From Cranoglanis bouderius (lineage: Eukaryota > Chordata > Actinopteri > Siluriformes > Cranoglanididae): a stretch of DNA of 64,000 nucleotides. How positions within the stretch are numbered: position 1 is the first letter of the stretch; each line of letters opens with the position of its first letter. Location: assembly GCA_023630585.1 (NCBI GenBank), contig CM042540.1, positions 27,744,769 to 27,808,768 on the forward strand, in the 5' to 3' direction. Below are positions 49,001 to 58,586 of the stretch, piece after piece. Below the pieces are notes generated by a model, which worked only from the letters and a program-made list of their open reading frames with translations, did not search any database and was not told the DNA's origin. Position numbers and translations under genes: made by a program.

Positions 49001-52000
49001 TTAAATCTCACTAAAAAACACATTCACGATGATTAATTAATTTAATTATTTTGTGATCTTTTTGTGATTCTGCTTGCGTTTAGGCCTTACACGCCTATGT
49101 GGAATAGTAATGAGGTTGTACATCCCAAAAGACTGCAGACATTTGCCACCTTCCCCCTTTTCATCCCTGTGTAGCATAAAGCACCTACTCTTTCAGTCAG
49201 CTACATGACTCAGCGTTTTCTTCCATCGGCATCTTAGCATTTTTTTTTTTGTCCATCGTATAAAATGCAGCAACTAGCACCTTCTGCTCCAACGTTCATC
49301 ACCAGAGCATCTGTGTTTTAGTAGAATTTATAATGCAAATGTGAAGTGAAGCCCAATGAACTAGAAAGTGCTGACAAGGTAATAAATCAGAGTGTCAGAT
49401 ATTGCTATTTAGACCGAGGTGAAAGTAAAAAAAAAAAAAAAGAAAAAAAGAAGAAGTCATTATAAAAATGCTCAGAATGTATAGGCTAGTTTAATATACA
49501 AAAGAAAACATTTGGAATTACAGTAAAAACCCAACTAAAAGCCACAGCATGAGCATTCACTGTTCTATTGTTAATACACACTGAGCTCATACCGAATGTC
49601 CATCAGTCTCTGTCACTCAGCGTTATTGTATTTACAAAATTTCACTTGTATGGCCTTGTGAAAAATAGTTTACATTAACTATTTAACAATAGATGGTTGC
49701 CGGAAACAGATGGTCTCCATTGATTTAATAGCAATGCAGTTTAATTCTGTGTCAAAGATTTATACCCAGTAGCTCCTCTTGTCCTCAGTTATTACTAATG
49801 AAAAAAAAATATGACGATGCTTTAAAAATTGGGAATGTTGGAAGCTGTGAATGCTGAATATAGGAATATGTTGGGCATACTGCAATAAAGTAGTTTTAAA
49901 TAGTATTAAATGTATCATTTTCAGTGGCTGGGGTATCCTCCTGATGTCACGTGACTAAAATTACCCATTTGTGTCAGAGTTACAAAGTTTTTAAATTGTT
50001 TTTAAATGTTTAAGACTTTTTGTTAGAGTTTTAAAATCTTACAAAACTGTTTCTATTTACAAAACAAATTAAATATCGGTTATTTATTGGTTATAAATAT
50101 TTATATAGCACCTTTCTTAAAGTCCCCGTGAAGTGCCTTGAAACGTGTAGCGTTATTCGATGTGTTGACTTGATTTCCACCGAAACAGGAAGTCAGGGTG
50201 GGACAAATCGAGTGGCTCCTCCCCTTCTTAAATAGCCAATGGCATTCAGCTTACGTTTAGGTTAAGGCTTATTCATACTATACATATTCACGCGAAAAGT
50301 CACAAAACTTCGATTTTGATTTCACGGGGACTTTGAACTAAAGGTCAGCCTAATACTAAGCAAGTAACAAATAACAACAACAACAACAAAACAAACAATC
50401 ATCACGTACAATCCAAAACACGCAGCCAAACGAACAGAAATATCTTTTAAAGAGAAGTCACCATAATTATGTCAGGTGGTAACATTTACTAGAACATTTC
50501 TCTCAGATCGAAATGACCTCAATATCAACCCGAGTGCCATAAGTATCGCTGTTTACATTATTTCACTTTTAGTAAAAAAAAAATTCAAATGCGTTATTTT
50601 GACCTCCTGGCACATTGAAAATGCAGCACCCTGACAGAGCTGTGACCCTTCTTGCTATTGTACCTGGCTTAGTACAGTAGGTGGTGATGAATAATAAATG
50701 GCAGCACACCCTGGTGATCTCGCAGCTCTCACATAGCTGAAGGAGCCCGTCTGAACACTGTGTTGAGTTATTCCTCCTCCAAGGTGGTGTGTGATGTTCC
50801 ACTTCTAAGTGGGCCAAGTCATTTGTTATTTATGTATCTGACACTTCCCTCAAGCATTACCTTTGACTAGTGACACAAATGTCCCATTTCTATTAAAAAT
50901 TCTATTCAGGGATTTGTCAGGGTTTGATTTATTTTGTTCCTCTCATCACGGCACGGTGAATCCTCGGCTATAACGTTGCTGTCAGATCATGTCGGTCTCC
51001 TGCCATATCGAAACCCGGCCCTGTTCTTTCATATACGGCTGAATGAGAACAGTTGCATTCATCCATTAATTATTCATGTTCTGCGACATTCTTTCGTAGC
51101 TCAATTGCCTCCTGTGACATCGTCTTTTAAAATAAAATTTAAAAAAAACAAACAAACCAAGATTCGTGCTCACTCTCGGTCGGATTTTTACCGCAGATTT
51201 CGATCTGCTTTGTGCAGCTGCCACTTTTTGACAGAAAGCGCTGTAATGTAAGAGCGGCTAAACATCTGAGGAAAGGGCAAGTAGGCCACCTTGTGGCGGG
51301 AGGGGAATTAAGTACAAAAGGAGCATCAGCAAAAGAGCAAGTACAGTTATGACACGTTTGAAATTACATTCGATTTGATTATCATATATTATTTGAAATG
51401 TCCACCCTAGTTGCAGACACTTTTTAGTGCCTCTATAACCGAGGTATATCAGGTGCTGCTTTATCGAACCAGGGAATTTGTGGTTTGTGTGTATGGCAGG
51501 TGACAGGTGGCCACACACACACACATGCGCACACACACACACACATTCAGCATTGTAGCTTGGGTCGTCTGGGCTCTGTGCCGCTCTAACCATGTTCCTG
51601 TCTCTGTTTGTTCCATGCCAAGCAGACGGCCCAGAAATTGGCCAAAAACAGGAAGAAGGTGCAGTAAATCATCATCCGTTTGGTGTTTTGCTTTTTTTTC
51701 CTCTCTCTCTTCTTCCTTTTCTTTTTTGCTTGTGCACTTTCAGTTTTTGCCTTTCTCTTGTTTGCTGTATTTCTGAATCCAGCAACAAGTCGTAACCCTT
51801 TGTGTCAGATATTAGTCTGTGATGCTTTTACCTTTGTTTTCATTTCATGTCCGACATGAATGAATCCAAAACTAGTTCGAGTAAAGATAGTGGAAGCCTT
51901 TTTTTCTTTTTTTTCTTTTTTTTTTTGCTGGATGCAGAAGGTATGGGTTTCTGCTACATTCTTATCTTTTTGGGCTCTTTTCTTTCTAAGCTGATGTGCT

Positions 52001-55000
52001 GTGTTTGTGTTTTTTTTTTTTTTCTTGCCCCTGACTTTTGGTATGCCATTTATGTATTTGTTCAGTAGTGGATGGCTCTGTCACTCCTTTCATTTCTTCT
52101 GTCTCTCTCACACAAACACTAAACAAACTGCTTAAATGAAGGATGACACTAACCACCGCCTCACTAACACCAGCCTGGCGTCCATGAAAACGCTGCAGAG
52201 TTTCTACTGAAGGAGATTTATTCTTACACTTGATTAGACATTTGAGCCCAGACTGGGAAAGGAGCCATATTCTTTACGAAGCAGGCGAGCAAGGTCACTG
52301 AAACAGACTTACAGTTCTCCTTCACTGCACATCTGGGCCTCATATTAACCTTTAGTTTAACCTTCTCTTATATCTGCCAGTGTTTCTGTCTTTCTTTCAG
52401 TGGTGTGTGTGTATGTGTGTGTGTGTGTGAGAGAGAGAGAGAGGTGAGAGACTGATGGTCAGTGAAATTATTTCTGTGTCAGCAGGCCCCCGAGGGCGAG
52501 ACGCAGCCCATGACAGAGGTGGATCTCTTCATTTCCACTCAAAGAATCAAAATGCTGAACGCTGACTCTCAGGTACTTCAACTCAGTGTCCTCTTATACC
52601 CACCACACAACAAAAGTCTACCATTCAACCACGCTAATGAATAAGTAGAACACATTGTCATTATAATAAGAACTCCGCAGTTCAGGATTTAAACAGGCCT
52701 ATACCACAGCGCTGTTTAATGCTCGAATCTGATTGGTCATAAAGTTGGGATTCATTTTCTATAACAGCAGCTCTGACTGTAGTTCCAGCTGCAAGGTTTA
52801 CGTTAATACACTTGTTCGAATATGTCATTGTTTCCATATTCTTATATAGCAGCCGCTTGACACAAACTGATTAAAAACGCGTGCGCTTGTGGTTGATATG
52901 AGGTTGATTGTGAGGAGACCTCAATTAACATTTTTGGAAGGAGTCTCCAGTGTCAGCACTAACACTCAGAGGTAAAGCTGTATGTTTTCCAACACAGGCT
53001 TGTGGCTTGTAGTTTCAATGTAACTTTTAAAAGGACAAAAAGTATGACATTTCGTCACTTGTGAGTTAGTTTTGGTCCAAATTCCCAGGTTCACCTGGAA
53101 AATGGACAGCTGAATAATGGAGAAGCATTGCCTGGACTTTTTTCAATCTTCAGCTGTCCAGTTTTGGTGAGTCCGTGCCCACTATAGCCTCAGGTTCCTG
53201 TTCTTGGCTAACAAGAGTGGAACCTGATATGGTCGTCTGCTTTTGTAGCCTATCCGCCTCAAAGTTTGATGTGTTTTGTTTTTCGAGATCCTTTTCCGCT
53301 CAACATGGTTGTAAATAGTGGTCATTTGAGTCACTGTAGCCTTCCCGGCAGCTCGAACCAGTTCGGCCATCCTCTTCTGAGCTCACTCATCAGCATTGTG
53401 CAGAATTGCTGCCCACAGGATGTTGTCAGTGAAAATCCCAGGAGATCAGCAGTTTCTCAAACACACATACACATGTATATAGGCAACAGATGGTAGATTC
53501 AAATAAAGATATTATTCAAACAACACAATGATTTAGGCATTTGTACATAACATTTTTATTTGGCTCTAACATAAAAACCTTATGCTCTATACGAAGTCAT
53601 ACTGCATCTCACCTTGGCTAATCACATCACTTTTTATCCCTTTTTTTGTATTCTATAGGAGACCATGATGGACCACCCATTAAGGACCATTTCTTACATC
53701 GCTGACATTGGGAACATTGTGGTCCTGATGGCCAGGAGGAGAATGCCTCGCTCCGACTCTCAGGAGAATATGGAGGCGTCTGATCCAGCCCAAGATGAAA
53801 AGCGCCAGTACAAGATGATCTGTCACGTGTTTGAGTCTGAAGATGTGAGGCCAGTTTTTAATGAACCATTAATGTGGCCTTTTCCAAAGAACATTTGTGT
53901 TGGATACCAGCATTTTTAATCATCCTAATATCACAAATCAAGTGGCATCAGGCGCATCAGTATCTGTAATCTCATAGATTTCTTTTAGAAAATTTGACTA
54001 GTGCAGTATATATATATATACATTATGGCTTAATGATACCAACTTGCATAGTCGCTACCTGATAACATACACATCTTTGATGTTCTTGTATTATTAAAGT
54101 GTATCTTGATACAGTTGGTGCATTGAAAGCATTGTGCATTTCTACATTCAGTCACGTGTACCACAAGACAGTATCGTGACTACTATTGCAGTAACCCACA
54201 ATAACCTTTGTATTGGTGGTTCCCCGCTCTGTGAGTGGGGTCAGTTAGACCTGGCTATGCTTCACCAATGTAGTAAACACAACTCAAAGCAAGGATACCA
54301 CAAAACCTTAAAGAAAGCATAAGTAACTGGAATTGGTTTTTACTGTATTGCTCTAGTGATTGAAAGTCAGATAAAACTCCAGAAGAACATCTTTGCTAGA
54401 AAGATTATGCCAGAAGGTTTGTTTTGTACATTGTTATAATTTTTTTTTATTTATTTCTCCCTTTTCTTTTTGTCCTCAGGCCCAACTCATAGCACAGTCC
54501 ATTGGCCAGGCCTTCAGTGTAGCATATCAGGAATTCCTGCGCGCCAATGGCATCAACCCTGAGGACCTGAGCCAGAAAGAGTACAGTGACCTCCTTAACA
54601 CACAGGACATGTACAACGATGACCTCATACACTTCTCTAAGTCAGAGAACTGTAAAGACGTGAGTGAACAATGCTGTTTGTTTACAGGACAAAAGTCACT
54701 GTGAGCTATAGTGAAGACGTACATTGAGTGAATATGTGTGTATGTGTTGCTCAGGTTTACATAGAGAAGCAGAAAGGAGAGATCCTAGGACTGGTGATTG
54801 TAGAGTCAGGCTGGGGCTCCATCCTTCCTACAGTCATCATTGCTAACATGATGCATGCTGGGCCAGCAGAAAAATCTGGAAGACTGAATATTGGAGACCA
54901 GATCATGTCTATCAATGGCACCAGTCTGGTGGGACTTCCTCTCTCCACCTGCCAGAGCATCATCAAGGTGCACAGCCTTGCATGTTTTAATGGGAATGTA

Positions 55001-58000
55001 TTTTAATACAGTGGGGGGAAAAAAGTATTTGATCCCCTGCTGATTTTGTACGTTTGCCCACTGACAAAGAAATGATCAGTCTATAATTTTAATGGTAGGT
55101 GTATTTTAACAGTGAGAGACAGAATAACAACAAAAAAATCCAGAAAAACGCATTTCAAAAAAGTTATAAATTGATTTGCATTTTAATGAGGGAAATAAGT
55201 ATTTGATCCCCTATCAATCAGCAAGATTTCTGGCTCCCAGGTGTCTTTTACACAGGTAACGAGCTGAGATTAGGAGCACTCTCTTAAAGGGAGTGCTCCT
55301 AATCTCAGTTTGTTACCTGTAAAAAGACACCTGTCCACAGAAACAATCAATCAATCAATCAGATTCCAAACTCTCCACCATGGCCAAGACCAAAGAGCTG
55401 TCCAAGGATGTCAGGGACAAGACTGTAGACCTACACAAGGCTGGAATGGGCTACAAGACCATCGCCAAGCAGCTTGGTGAGAAGGTGACAACAGTTGGTG
55501 CGATTATTCACAAATGGAAGAAACTGTCAGTCTCCCTCGGTCTGGGGCTCCATGCGAGATCTCACCTCGTGGAGTTTCAGAGCTCATGAGAACGGTGAGG
55601 AATCAGCCCAGAACTACACGGGAGGATCTTCTTAATGATCTCAAGGCAGCTGGGACCATAGTCACCAAGAAAACAATTGGTAACACACTACGCCGTGAAG
55701 GACCGAAATCCTGCAGCGCCCGCAAGGTCCCCCTGCTCAAGAAAGCACATGTACAGGCCCGTCTGAAGTTTGCCTGAATGATTCAGAAGAGAACTGGGTG
55801 AAAGTGTTGTGGTCAGGTGTGGTCAGATCTCTTTGGCATCAACTCAACTCGCCATGTTTGGAGGAGGAGGAATGCTGCCTATGACCCCAAGTCATAACAC
55901 CATCCCCACCGTCAAACATGGAGGTGGGAACATTATGCTTTGGGGGTGTTTTTCTGCTAAGGGGACAGGACAACCGCACCGCATCAAAGGGACGATGGAC
56001 GGGGCCATGTACCGTCAAATCTTGGGTGAGAACCTCCTTCCCTCAGCCAGGGCATTGAAATGTCCTTAATGACTTGGAGAGGATCTGCAAAGAGGAGTGG
56101 GACAAAATCCCTCCTGAGATGTGTGCAAACCTGGTGGCCAACTACAAGAAACGTCTGACCTCTGTGATTGCCAACAAGGGTTTTGCCACCAAGTACTAAG
56201 TCGAAGGGGTCAAATACTTATTTCCCTCATTAAAATTCAAATCAATTTATATCTTTTTTGAAATATGTTTTTCTGGATTTTTTTGTTGTTATTCTGTCTC
56301 TCACTGTTAAAATACACCTACCATTAAAATTATAGACTGATCATTTCTTTGTCAGTGGGCAAACGTACAAAATCAGCAGGGGATCAAATACTTTTTTCCC
56401 TTACTGTATATGTATAATTTCTATTGATAAAATTATGATTTGCTCATGTCTTACATTTTTTCTGTAGTTATTTTGTCATTGTCATTGGATGCTGCACCAA
56501 GCCCTGAGTACCGATTGAAGCAATGATGTAAAATCGTGGACTTATTTCTTGTTATGGCGTGTGCCTTGTTCCCCAGGGGCTGAAGAACCAGTCCAGGATC
56601 AAGCTGAACATTGTGAGATGTCCACCAGTCACCACCGTGCTCATCAGAAGGCCAGACCTGAGATACCAGTTGGGCTTCAGCGTGCAGAATGGCATTGTGG
56701 GTATTTGCTTAAAGGAATACTCCAGTATCTTTCAACGTAATATCTACCTATTGCAGCTGTAGCATATGTCCCACATACACATATTACCACACACAATTTC
56801 TGTCTGTACAAAGTAAAAAAATGAAAAACCTGTTCATTTGTAAGTTAAACCCTGTATGCGAATATCCACAGTTATCTGAGCTCAGAGTAAATACAGAAAT
56901 GCCCCAGTTTTGGCCTGATTGCAAAAGGATACAATAAAACCACAAAGAAAGATTAAGTAACTGGAAGTACGTTTTACTATACTGTACTTTTTTATGTTTC
57001 AATGTTGGATAAAACTCAATAAGGAAAGCTTTGGTAGAAAAGCTTCTCTCATATCTGTCTCGCCCTACGACTATTTATAGACAGAATTCAACAACTGCCC
57101 TCAGACTTCCATTATAACAAAGGTTTGGAACCAGAGAGGGGCCAGTGATGTTAGGGTGTAAAACAGTTGTACTATTTTATAGAGTACCAAAACAAATATG
57201 AATGCAAGCACTTAAGTTTGTCAGGTCAGTTTCATCCCTCTGATTCCAAGGCCTCAGTAAGTCTCACCGTATGATCCGTATCGTTAAGCCTAGTTCACAC
57301 TGCACTGACAGACGCCGGCCAGCGCCAACAGACACGTTTGTCTGTTGTTTTTTGTCTTTTGTTTCACCCTTCGCCTTTTCAGGTGAAGAACAACACATGA
57401 AGACACTAGTAATAGTAACAAGTCTGACTGTCCGTAAAAAAAAAAAAGTTTGTTGGTGTCAGTTGGGGCCTGCAGACACCCATTTATAAGTGAATAAATG
57501 TAATGACCCAGCGTAGACCGGGGATCGACACTAAAGGCAGGGTTAGGGTTAGGGTTTACTAAACGGGGTGGGCACTAAATACCGGTAAAAATCCAAAAAG
57601 GGCAAAAGAGGCCTAGTAACAAATGAAATGCCTGGCTAAGCCAAGCTAATTACAAAGGCCAAAGATATAATGTGGCAAGAAAGAGCAAAACAGGAAGTAG
57701 ACTAATAATGGCAATCTAATGACTACGCTAATTGCAACCCAGCTACAGATGAGGTAAAACAACAGAAGATGCTAATGGCTAAGCAAGACGCTAAACTAAC
57801 AACAGGAAGATAGATAACAAACAAGAGTAAACATGTAAACCTGGAGAATCGCATGGCTTCATAAACTGAGTCACTAAAATGTGGGTAAATACACGGTCCT
57901 GTGGAACAAATGAAACAAGACACAGGTGTTAATAATCAGGGGAGTCGGAGTGTTGGGGACCTGCTGCCAGAGACAGAGCCATTTTTTTTGTTGTTTGTTT

Positions 58001-58586
58001 ATTTATTTGGAGTTTTCTAAGTTCAAAGGAATGTGTCGATGTGACTTCTTGACTGCAGCAGAACTCTAAAGATGTACAGGTACAGTTGAGATTAGGTTGG
58101 AAAACGTATTGCTTTACGGTCATGCTACTGCAGACCTTTCGTTAGCACTGTCATTCCACTCCGCATGTTAAAGCATTCTGTCCTCTCTTCCGGCCATTAG
58201 ATTTGCAGCCTTATGAGAGGGGGGATAGCTGAACGAGGCGGTGTGCGCGTCGGTCACCGCATCATTGAGATCAATGGCCAGAGCGTGGTGGCGACTCCTC
58301 ATGAAAAGATTGTACACATTCTGTCCAATGCAGTTGGTGAGGTAAGGCTGTGTAACAAGCTACACATAAACATGTGGCATTGTGTATAATCTGTTTCTCA
58401 GCATTCCAGCTGGGACTGGAATAGTGCTGCTTTTCTGCGTGTCCTAAACGTCCTGCGCTATTCCTGTGTGACGGTATTGTACAGTATAATGTCTTATGTC
58501 TTGTCTCGAAACAGATTCACATGAAGACTATGCCTGCTGCCATGTACCGCCTGTTGACAGCCCAGGAGCAGCCAGTTTATATCTAA
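36656..58586 (+). CDS. apba1: APBA1 (Mint1/X11-alpha) adaptor protein, complete CDS in 12 coding exons
   Basis: Join of 36656-38062, 45476-45586, 48217-48256, 48393-48538, 51626-51658, 52486-52572, 53659-53844, 54480-54659, 54755-54967, 56577-56696, 58201-58341 and 58515-58586. This is 2,736 nt, 911 residues plus stop, and every intron is GT-AG with matching phases. The family is a neuronal scaffold that binds Munc18-1, CASK/LIN-7, the APP cytoplasmic tail and synaptic vesicle and trafficking partners. Residues 151-165 (ARSASTESGFHNHTD) and about 245-350 (YSEPYADYGG, YDERSDGESDSPEKEAEF) match the conserved Munc18-binding part. Residues 410-455 hold the CASK-binding segment with IWVMR at 447-451. 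The PTB domain spans about 520-705, PDZ1 about 731-815 and PDZ2 about 821-905, and the protein ends in PVYI. From memory human APBA1 is about 837 aa; the extra length here is in the N-terminal low-complexity region. Which teleost paralogue (a or b) this is cannot be told. Confidence 0.95.
38249..38410 (+). repeat. tRNA-like SINE in APBA1 intron 1
   Basis: CAGTGGTTAAGACGTTGG with box B GAGTTCAAATCCC, AGCAAGGCCCGTAACCCTCA and the tail CTCTGGATAAGGGTGTCTGT. Same family as 7875-8075, sense orientation. Confidence 0.8.
38998..39028. repeat. (GA)n microsatellite in APBA1 intron 1
   Basis: About 15 GA units. Confidence 0.9.
39539..40000. repeat. Possible short DNA transposon relic in APBA1 intron 1
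   Basis: TAGAGGTTGACTGATTGG and GATACCGATAAC near 39540-39575, with inverted-looking TCTGATAACCGATAG at about 39961. The ends are not clean, so the type is unsure. Confidence 0.4.
40873..42109 (+). mobile_element. Tc1-like transposon with near-identical 89-bp TIRs, in APBA1 intron 1
   Basis: TIRs 40873-40961 and 42021-42109 differ at only about 3 positions and are flanked by TA on both sides (40871-40872, 42110-42111). 1,237 bp, short of a full-length Tc1 because the 5' coding part and a small central piece are deleted. Confidence 0.93.
40966..41842 (+). pseudogene. Tc1 transposase remnant in APBA1 intron 1
   Basis: Reads KTIQRFNRTGCTQNRPRHGR, then LWSDETKINLFG (first Asp), then after a frame break at about 41465 FQHDNDPKHTSKTT and SPDLNPIEHLWG, and ends NGGHTKY. 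It lacks the start and first helix-turn-helix. The break follows GTGECTV, where a short coding piece is missing. Confidence 0.9.
42735..43994 (+). mobile_element. Degenerate Tc1-like transposon in APBA1 intron 1
   Basis: GGTTGCATAAGTGTGCACAC at 42736 and GGGTGTGCAAACTTATGCAA at 43859, the right terminal repeat ending ACTG at 43994 with TA next. Transposase reads in fragments (RTRHKLTREAAKRPTATLKE at 43085; CAGAGCCCAGACCTGAATCC near 43641 for SPDLNP) with many stops. The left terminus appears lost. Same family as 18063. Confidence 0.8.
45476..45586 (+). CDS. apba1: APBA1 coding exon 2 (linker)
   Basis: 111 nt, 37 codons, phase 0 on both sides. The acceptor is TTCTTCCTTCTCAAG and the donor GTAGGA. 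It encodes a Ser/Pro-rich linker (SPGPASTSPQGAESSSS...AGKE) equivalent to the variable stretch before the PTB domain in mammalian APBA1. A (GT)n tract starts 35 nt after the exon end. Confidence 0.88.
45621..45698. repeat. (GT)39 microsatellite next to APBA1 exon 2
   Basis: An uninterrupted GT tract of 78 bp starting 35 nt after the exon 2 donor. Confidence 0.97.
45766..47258 (+). mobile_element. Tc1-like transposon nested in the TTAA element
   Basis: Flanked by TA on both sides (45764-45765, 47259-47260). Terminal repeats of about 200 bp, including CAGTGCCCCCCGCTAATATT and the inverted end near 47258, and a shared GTGCCAGTAATTG/CAATTACTGGCAC inner motif. 1,493 bp. A T-run of about 30 bp lies at 46017-46045. 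Confidence 0.93.
46157..47045 (+). pseudogene. Tc1 transposase with the first catalytic Asp deleted
   Basis: Frame 46157-46579 has the intact DNA-binding half (MCKTKEYSCDVQQKVVELHK, YKKIAQALKMSIYTIRAIIK, FGKVSRKKPLL). Frame 46428-47045 resumes at MPTVKYGGGSLMFWGCFSAR and contains FQQDNDPKHTSKS and SPDLKPIENLWGEL, ending GGSTKY. The segment between, which normally carries WTDE, is missing (about 46520-46570), so catalysis is lost. Confidence 0.9.
47320..47720 (+). repeat. Probable SINE inside the TTAA element
   Basis: GCCAATCACAGCGACACTAG, GGCATATGTGAGCTC and ATTGGCCAAGACCAAATTGA followed by an A-rich tail are common fish SINE-like text. A second insertion or an internal part of the host element cannot be told apart. 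Confidence 0.4.
48217..48256 (+). CDS. apba1: APBA1 coding exon 3
   Basis: A 40-nt exon (acceptor CGGCAG, donor GTGAGT) coding SRRSIASFPTYVE plus the first base of the next Val codon. The strongly conserved SFPTYVE motif precedes the PTB domain. The preceding intron has only a modest polypyrimidine tract, T-rich at 48188-48206. Confidence 0.9.
48393..48538 (+). CDS. apba1: APBA1 coding exon 4 (start of PTB domain)
   Basis: 146 nt. It completes the split Val codon and encodes PGPCDPEDLIDGIIFAANYL through to QAQEAVSRIK. This is the first beta strand and helix of the PTB domain, which in this family binds the YENPTY motif of APP. The intron before it is only 136 nt. Confidence 0.95.
50119..50334. 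mobile_element. MITE in APBA1 intron 4
   Basis: 216 bp with inverted ends AAAGTCCCCGTGAA and TTCACGGGGACTTT. No coding capacity. Confidence 0.75.
51626..51658 (+). CDS. apba1: APBA1 coding exon 5, 33-nt microexon in the PTB domain
   Basis: The exon encodes TAQKLAKNRKK, matching a basic insert of the PTB domain in the family (human has MAQKLAKSRKK from memory). The acceptor is CAAGCAG and the donor GTGCAG, which lacks the usual A/G at +3 followed by AAGT. It is phase 0 on both sides, so skipping would keep the frame. Confidence 0.88.
52486..52572 (+). CDS. apba1: APBA1 coding exon 6 (PTB domain)
   Basis: 87 nt, 29 codons, phase 0 on both sides, acceptor GTCAGCAG, donor GTACTT. Encodes APEGETQPMTEVDLFISTQR and on to NADSQ, part of the PTB core. 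A (TG)n/(AG)n tract lies just upstream at about 52405-52445. Confidence 0.93.
53137..53462 (-). mobile_element. Tc1-like fragment (family of 13384) in APBA1 intron 6
   Basis: Reverse-strand GCTGTCCAGTTTTGG near 53152, MAELVRAAGKATVTQMTTIY (53182-53370) and GAGATCAGCAGTTTCTCAA. Only the N-terminal transposase part is left. Confidence 0.8.
53659..53844 (+). CDS. apba1: APBA1 coding exon 7 (PTB domain)
   Basis: 186 nt, 62 codons, acceptor TTCTATAG, donor GTGAGG. Encodes ETMMDHPLRTISYIADIGNI, then VVLMARRRMPRS, and ends in ICHVFESED, all PTB core signatures of the X11/Mint family. Confidence 0.95.
54480..54659 (+). CDS. apba1: APBA1 coding exon 8 (PTB C-terminal helix and linker to PDZ1)
   Basis: 180 nt, 60 codons, acceptor TCCTCAG, donor GTGAGT. 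Encodes AQLIAQSIGQAFSVAYQEFL, the C-terminal PTB helix, followed by the GINPEDLSQKEYSDLLNTQD linker that in the family folds against the PTB domain and regulates APP binding. Confidence 0.95.
54755..54967 (+). CDS. apba1: APBA1 coding exon 9 (PDZ1)
   Basis: 213 nt, 71 codons, acceptor TTGCTCAG, donor GTGCAC. Encodes VYIEKQKGEILGLVIVESGW, then the PDZ1 core with GPAEKSGRLNIGDQIMSING and GLPLSTCQSIIK. The donor is non-canonical beyond GT, and the following intron is mostly a Tc1 element. Confidence 0.95.
55009..56406 (+). mobile_element. Tc1-like transposon filling APBA1 intron 9
   Basis: Ends CAGTGGGGGGAAAAAAGTAT and inverted GTATTTGATCCCCTG-type right end, TA at 55007-55008 and 56407-56408. 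Long terminal repeats of about 200 bp include a shared AAGTATTTGATCCCCT subterminal motif. 1,398 bp of the 1,609-bp intron. Confidence 0.92.
55380..56200 (+). pseudogene. Tc1 transposase remnant in APBA1 intron 9
   Basis: Fragments in three frames: MAKTKELSKDVRDKTVDLHK (55380), KSCSARKVPLLKKAHVQAR (to 55777), then NTIPTVKHGGGNIMLWGCFS (55809-56069), and a C-terminal end near 56198 (FATKY). The second Asp and Glu region is largely deleted after 56060. Confidence 0.85.
56577..56696 (+). CDS. apba1: APBA1 coding exon 10 (end of PDZ1, start of PDZ2)
   Basis: 120 nt, 40 codons, acceptor GTTCCCCAG. The frame and the following exon put the end after GGC ATT with donor GTGGGT at 56697. Encodes GLKNQSRIKLNIVRCPPVTT and RRPDLRYQLGFSVQNGI. 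A TTAA-flanked transposon begins 12 nt past the exon end. Confidence 0.93.
56713..57120. mobile_element. Second copy of the TTAA-type element in APBA1 intron 10
   Basis: Starts at TTAA (56709-56712) with AGGAATACTCCAGTATCTTT, then shares CATATGTCCCACATACAC-type text with the copy at 45740. A clean right end is not visible, so it is truncated or diverged; the end given is approximate. Confidence 0.65.
58201..58341 (+). CDS. apba1: APBA1 coding exon 11 (PDZ2)
   Basis: 141 nt, 47 codons, acceptor GGCCATTAG, donor GTAAGG. Encodes ICSLMRGGIAERGGVRVGHR, then IIEINGQSVVATPHEKIV, the core of PDZ2. Confidence 0.95.
58515..58586 (+). CDS. apba1: APBA1 coding exon 12 (C-terminus and stop)
   Basis: 72 nt including TAA, acceptor CGAAACAG. 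Encodes IHMKTMPAAMYRLLTAQEQP and ends VYI. In the family this C-terminal tail folds back into the PDZ1 groove as an autoinhibitory ligand; that role is inferred here from the identical-looking tail. Confidence 0.95.
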   Translation: MHMKTMPAAMYRLLTAQEQPVYI

